From the NCBI GenBank assembly GCA_021799715.1, contig JAJYZY010000057.1:1-15012 (forward strand): DNA of 15,012 bases, in the 5' to 3' direction. Below the pieces are notes generated by a model. The model was not told where the DNA came from, did not search any database, and was given only the letters and a program-made list of their open reading frames with translations. Positions 14,637 to 15,012 of the stretch are shown piece after piece; the stretch's first letter is position 1; each line of letters starts with the position of its first letter. This DNA is from Planctomycetota bacterium (GTDB taxonomy: Bacteria; Planctomycetota; Phycisphaerae; WQYP01). The position numbers and the translations under genes are program-made.

Positions 14637-14957
14637 ACGGCCAAGGGTTGGAGAGTAATTCCGGTTGCGGGCGTAGTAGAGGCCGGTGACCGGATCGAGT
14701 GTCATGGCTACACGAGAAGGCAACGAACAACGATCAACGGGCAAAAACCGATTTTCACCACAACGACACAAAGACACAGCGGATTTTTGAATGCCAGCGG
14801 CAGAGGAGGAACGCAGGGTGCGGCCAAGGAAAGTGGGAAATAGATCCACCGATTTCGCAGATATACCGCCGCCACGGCATTTGCCGCCTGGTTTGGTTGC
14901 CGAAGTTATTTCATTCAGTGCGACCATAAATTACCCGGAGAAAGAATTCTTCATTGC

Positions 14958-14985
14958 ATTTTATCTCAACGTATCCATGTGTCAA
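14958..14985 (-). promoter_or_regulatory. Strong sigma-70-like promoter upstream of the Rhs remnant
   Basis: On the minus strand TTGACA (14985-14980, 6/6) is followed after 16 bp by TAAAAT (14963-14958, 5/6). Transcription would begin near 14951 and run toward the frame that opens at 14927 and reads into the Rhs remnant. The best promoter match in the window; activity in this organism is unknown. Confidence 0.45.
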
Positions 14986-15012
14986 AGATACAACTCCGTA
15001 TGATACCAATCC

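Larger units (their letters stand above)
14388..14705 (-). pseudogene. Rhs-type core C-terminal remnant split by two hairpin-rich inserts
   Basis: A 105-codon frame (open further up to 14927) carrying pieces of an Rhs/YD-repeat core: LDPVTGLYYARNRNYSPTLGR, INQDPAGY and INGANTYQFVMSNPVGK, which in intact proteins are nearly contiguous. Between the first two lies an 18-residue insert, between the last two a 33-residue insert, both in frame and both hairpin-rich in DNA. After PVGK the sequence reads CIRWGS; deleting one base from a Lys codon explains this, since the shifted frame gives VYPLG, close to the usual VDPWG. No YD repeats or toxin domain are present. Upstream of the ATG at 14705 the frame (14927-14708) has no Rhs similarity. 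This is a decayed fragment, probably not a functional gene. The planctomycete flavour of the core is recalled, not searched. Confidence 0.75.

Noticed and set aside
14708..14927. N-terminal half of the 179-codon frame containing the Rhs remnant
   Set aside because: No Rhs or other similarity seen, Cys/Ser/Arg-rich composition, and overlap with a repeat-like non-coding stretch; not annotated as protein although a promoter precedes it.

Overview
The window looks like a chromosomal segment of a planctomycete, possibly of the Phycisphaerae. This rests on the style of the Rhs-type remnant near the right end (GANTYQFVMSNPVG), the divergent GroES-like protein, and the mix of a Bacteroides/Planctomycetes-type GH2 beta-galactosidase with carbohydrate genes at moderate GC. 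It is inference, not a sequence match. I see no rRNA, tRNA, CRISPR array or complete mobile element.

Layout. Positions 1-613 (+) hold the C-terminal end of a GH2 glycosidase. It converges on a solitary dnaK (2657-723, -), which ends in a perfect 30-bp palindromic terminator. From 2658 to 3582 there is almost a kilobase without a convincing gene; it contains three diverged copies of a palindromic repeat and a clean 7-9-7 inverted repeat. These precede a small two-gene module (+): a Pol-beta-fold nucleotidyltransferase-like protein, followed with a 4-bp ATGA overlap by a 64-aa helical protein. After a 300-bp spacer comes the main feature, a run of six minus-strand genes from 14053 down to 4579: GroES-like protein, 6-phosphogluconolactonase, phosphoglucomutase, alpha-glucan phosphorylase, acetate kinase and phosphoketolase. 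Upstream of it lies a degenerate Rhs-core fragment (14388-14705) whose conserved core is split in frame by two hairpin-rich inserts.

How the genes work together. Glucan phosphorylase releases glucose-1-phosphate from glycogen, and phosphoglucomutase converts it to glucose-6-phosphate. After oxidation by a glucose-6-phosphate dehydrogenase (not in the window), the lactonase gives 6-phosphogluconate. Phosphoketolase cleaves xylulose-5-phosphate (or fructose-6-phosphate) to acetyl-phosphate, and acetate kinase turns this into ATP plus acetate. The cluster therefore reads as a storage-glucan to acetate/ATP route that can bypass lower glycolysis, with a chaperonin-like gene at its head. The dehydrogenases and the epimerase needed to close the pathway are not in this window.

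Several starts were moved from the longest open frame to internal codons preceded by a Shine-Dalgarno sequence (dnaK, glgP, pgm, pgl, the GroES-like gene and the nucleotidyltransferase). Three of these are GTG starts.
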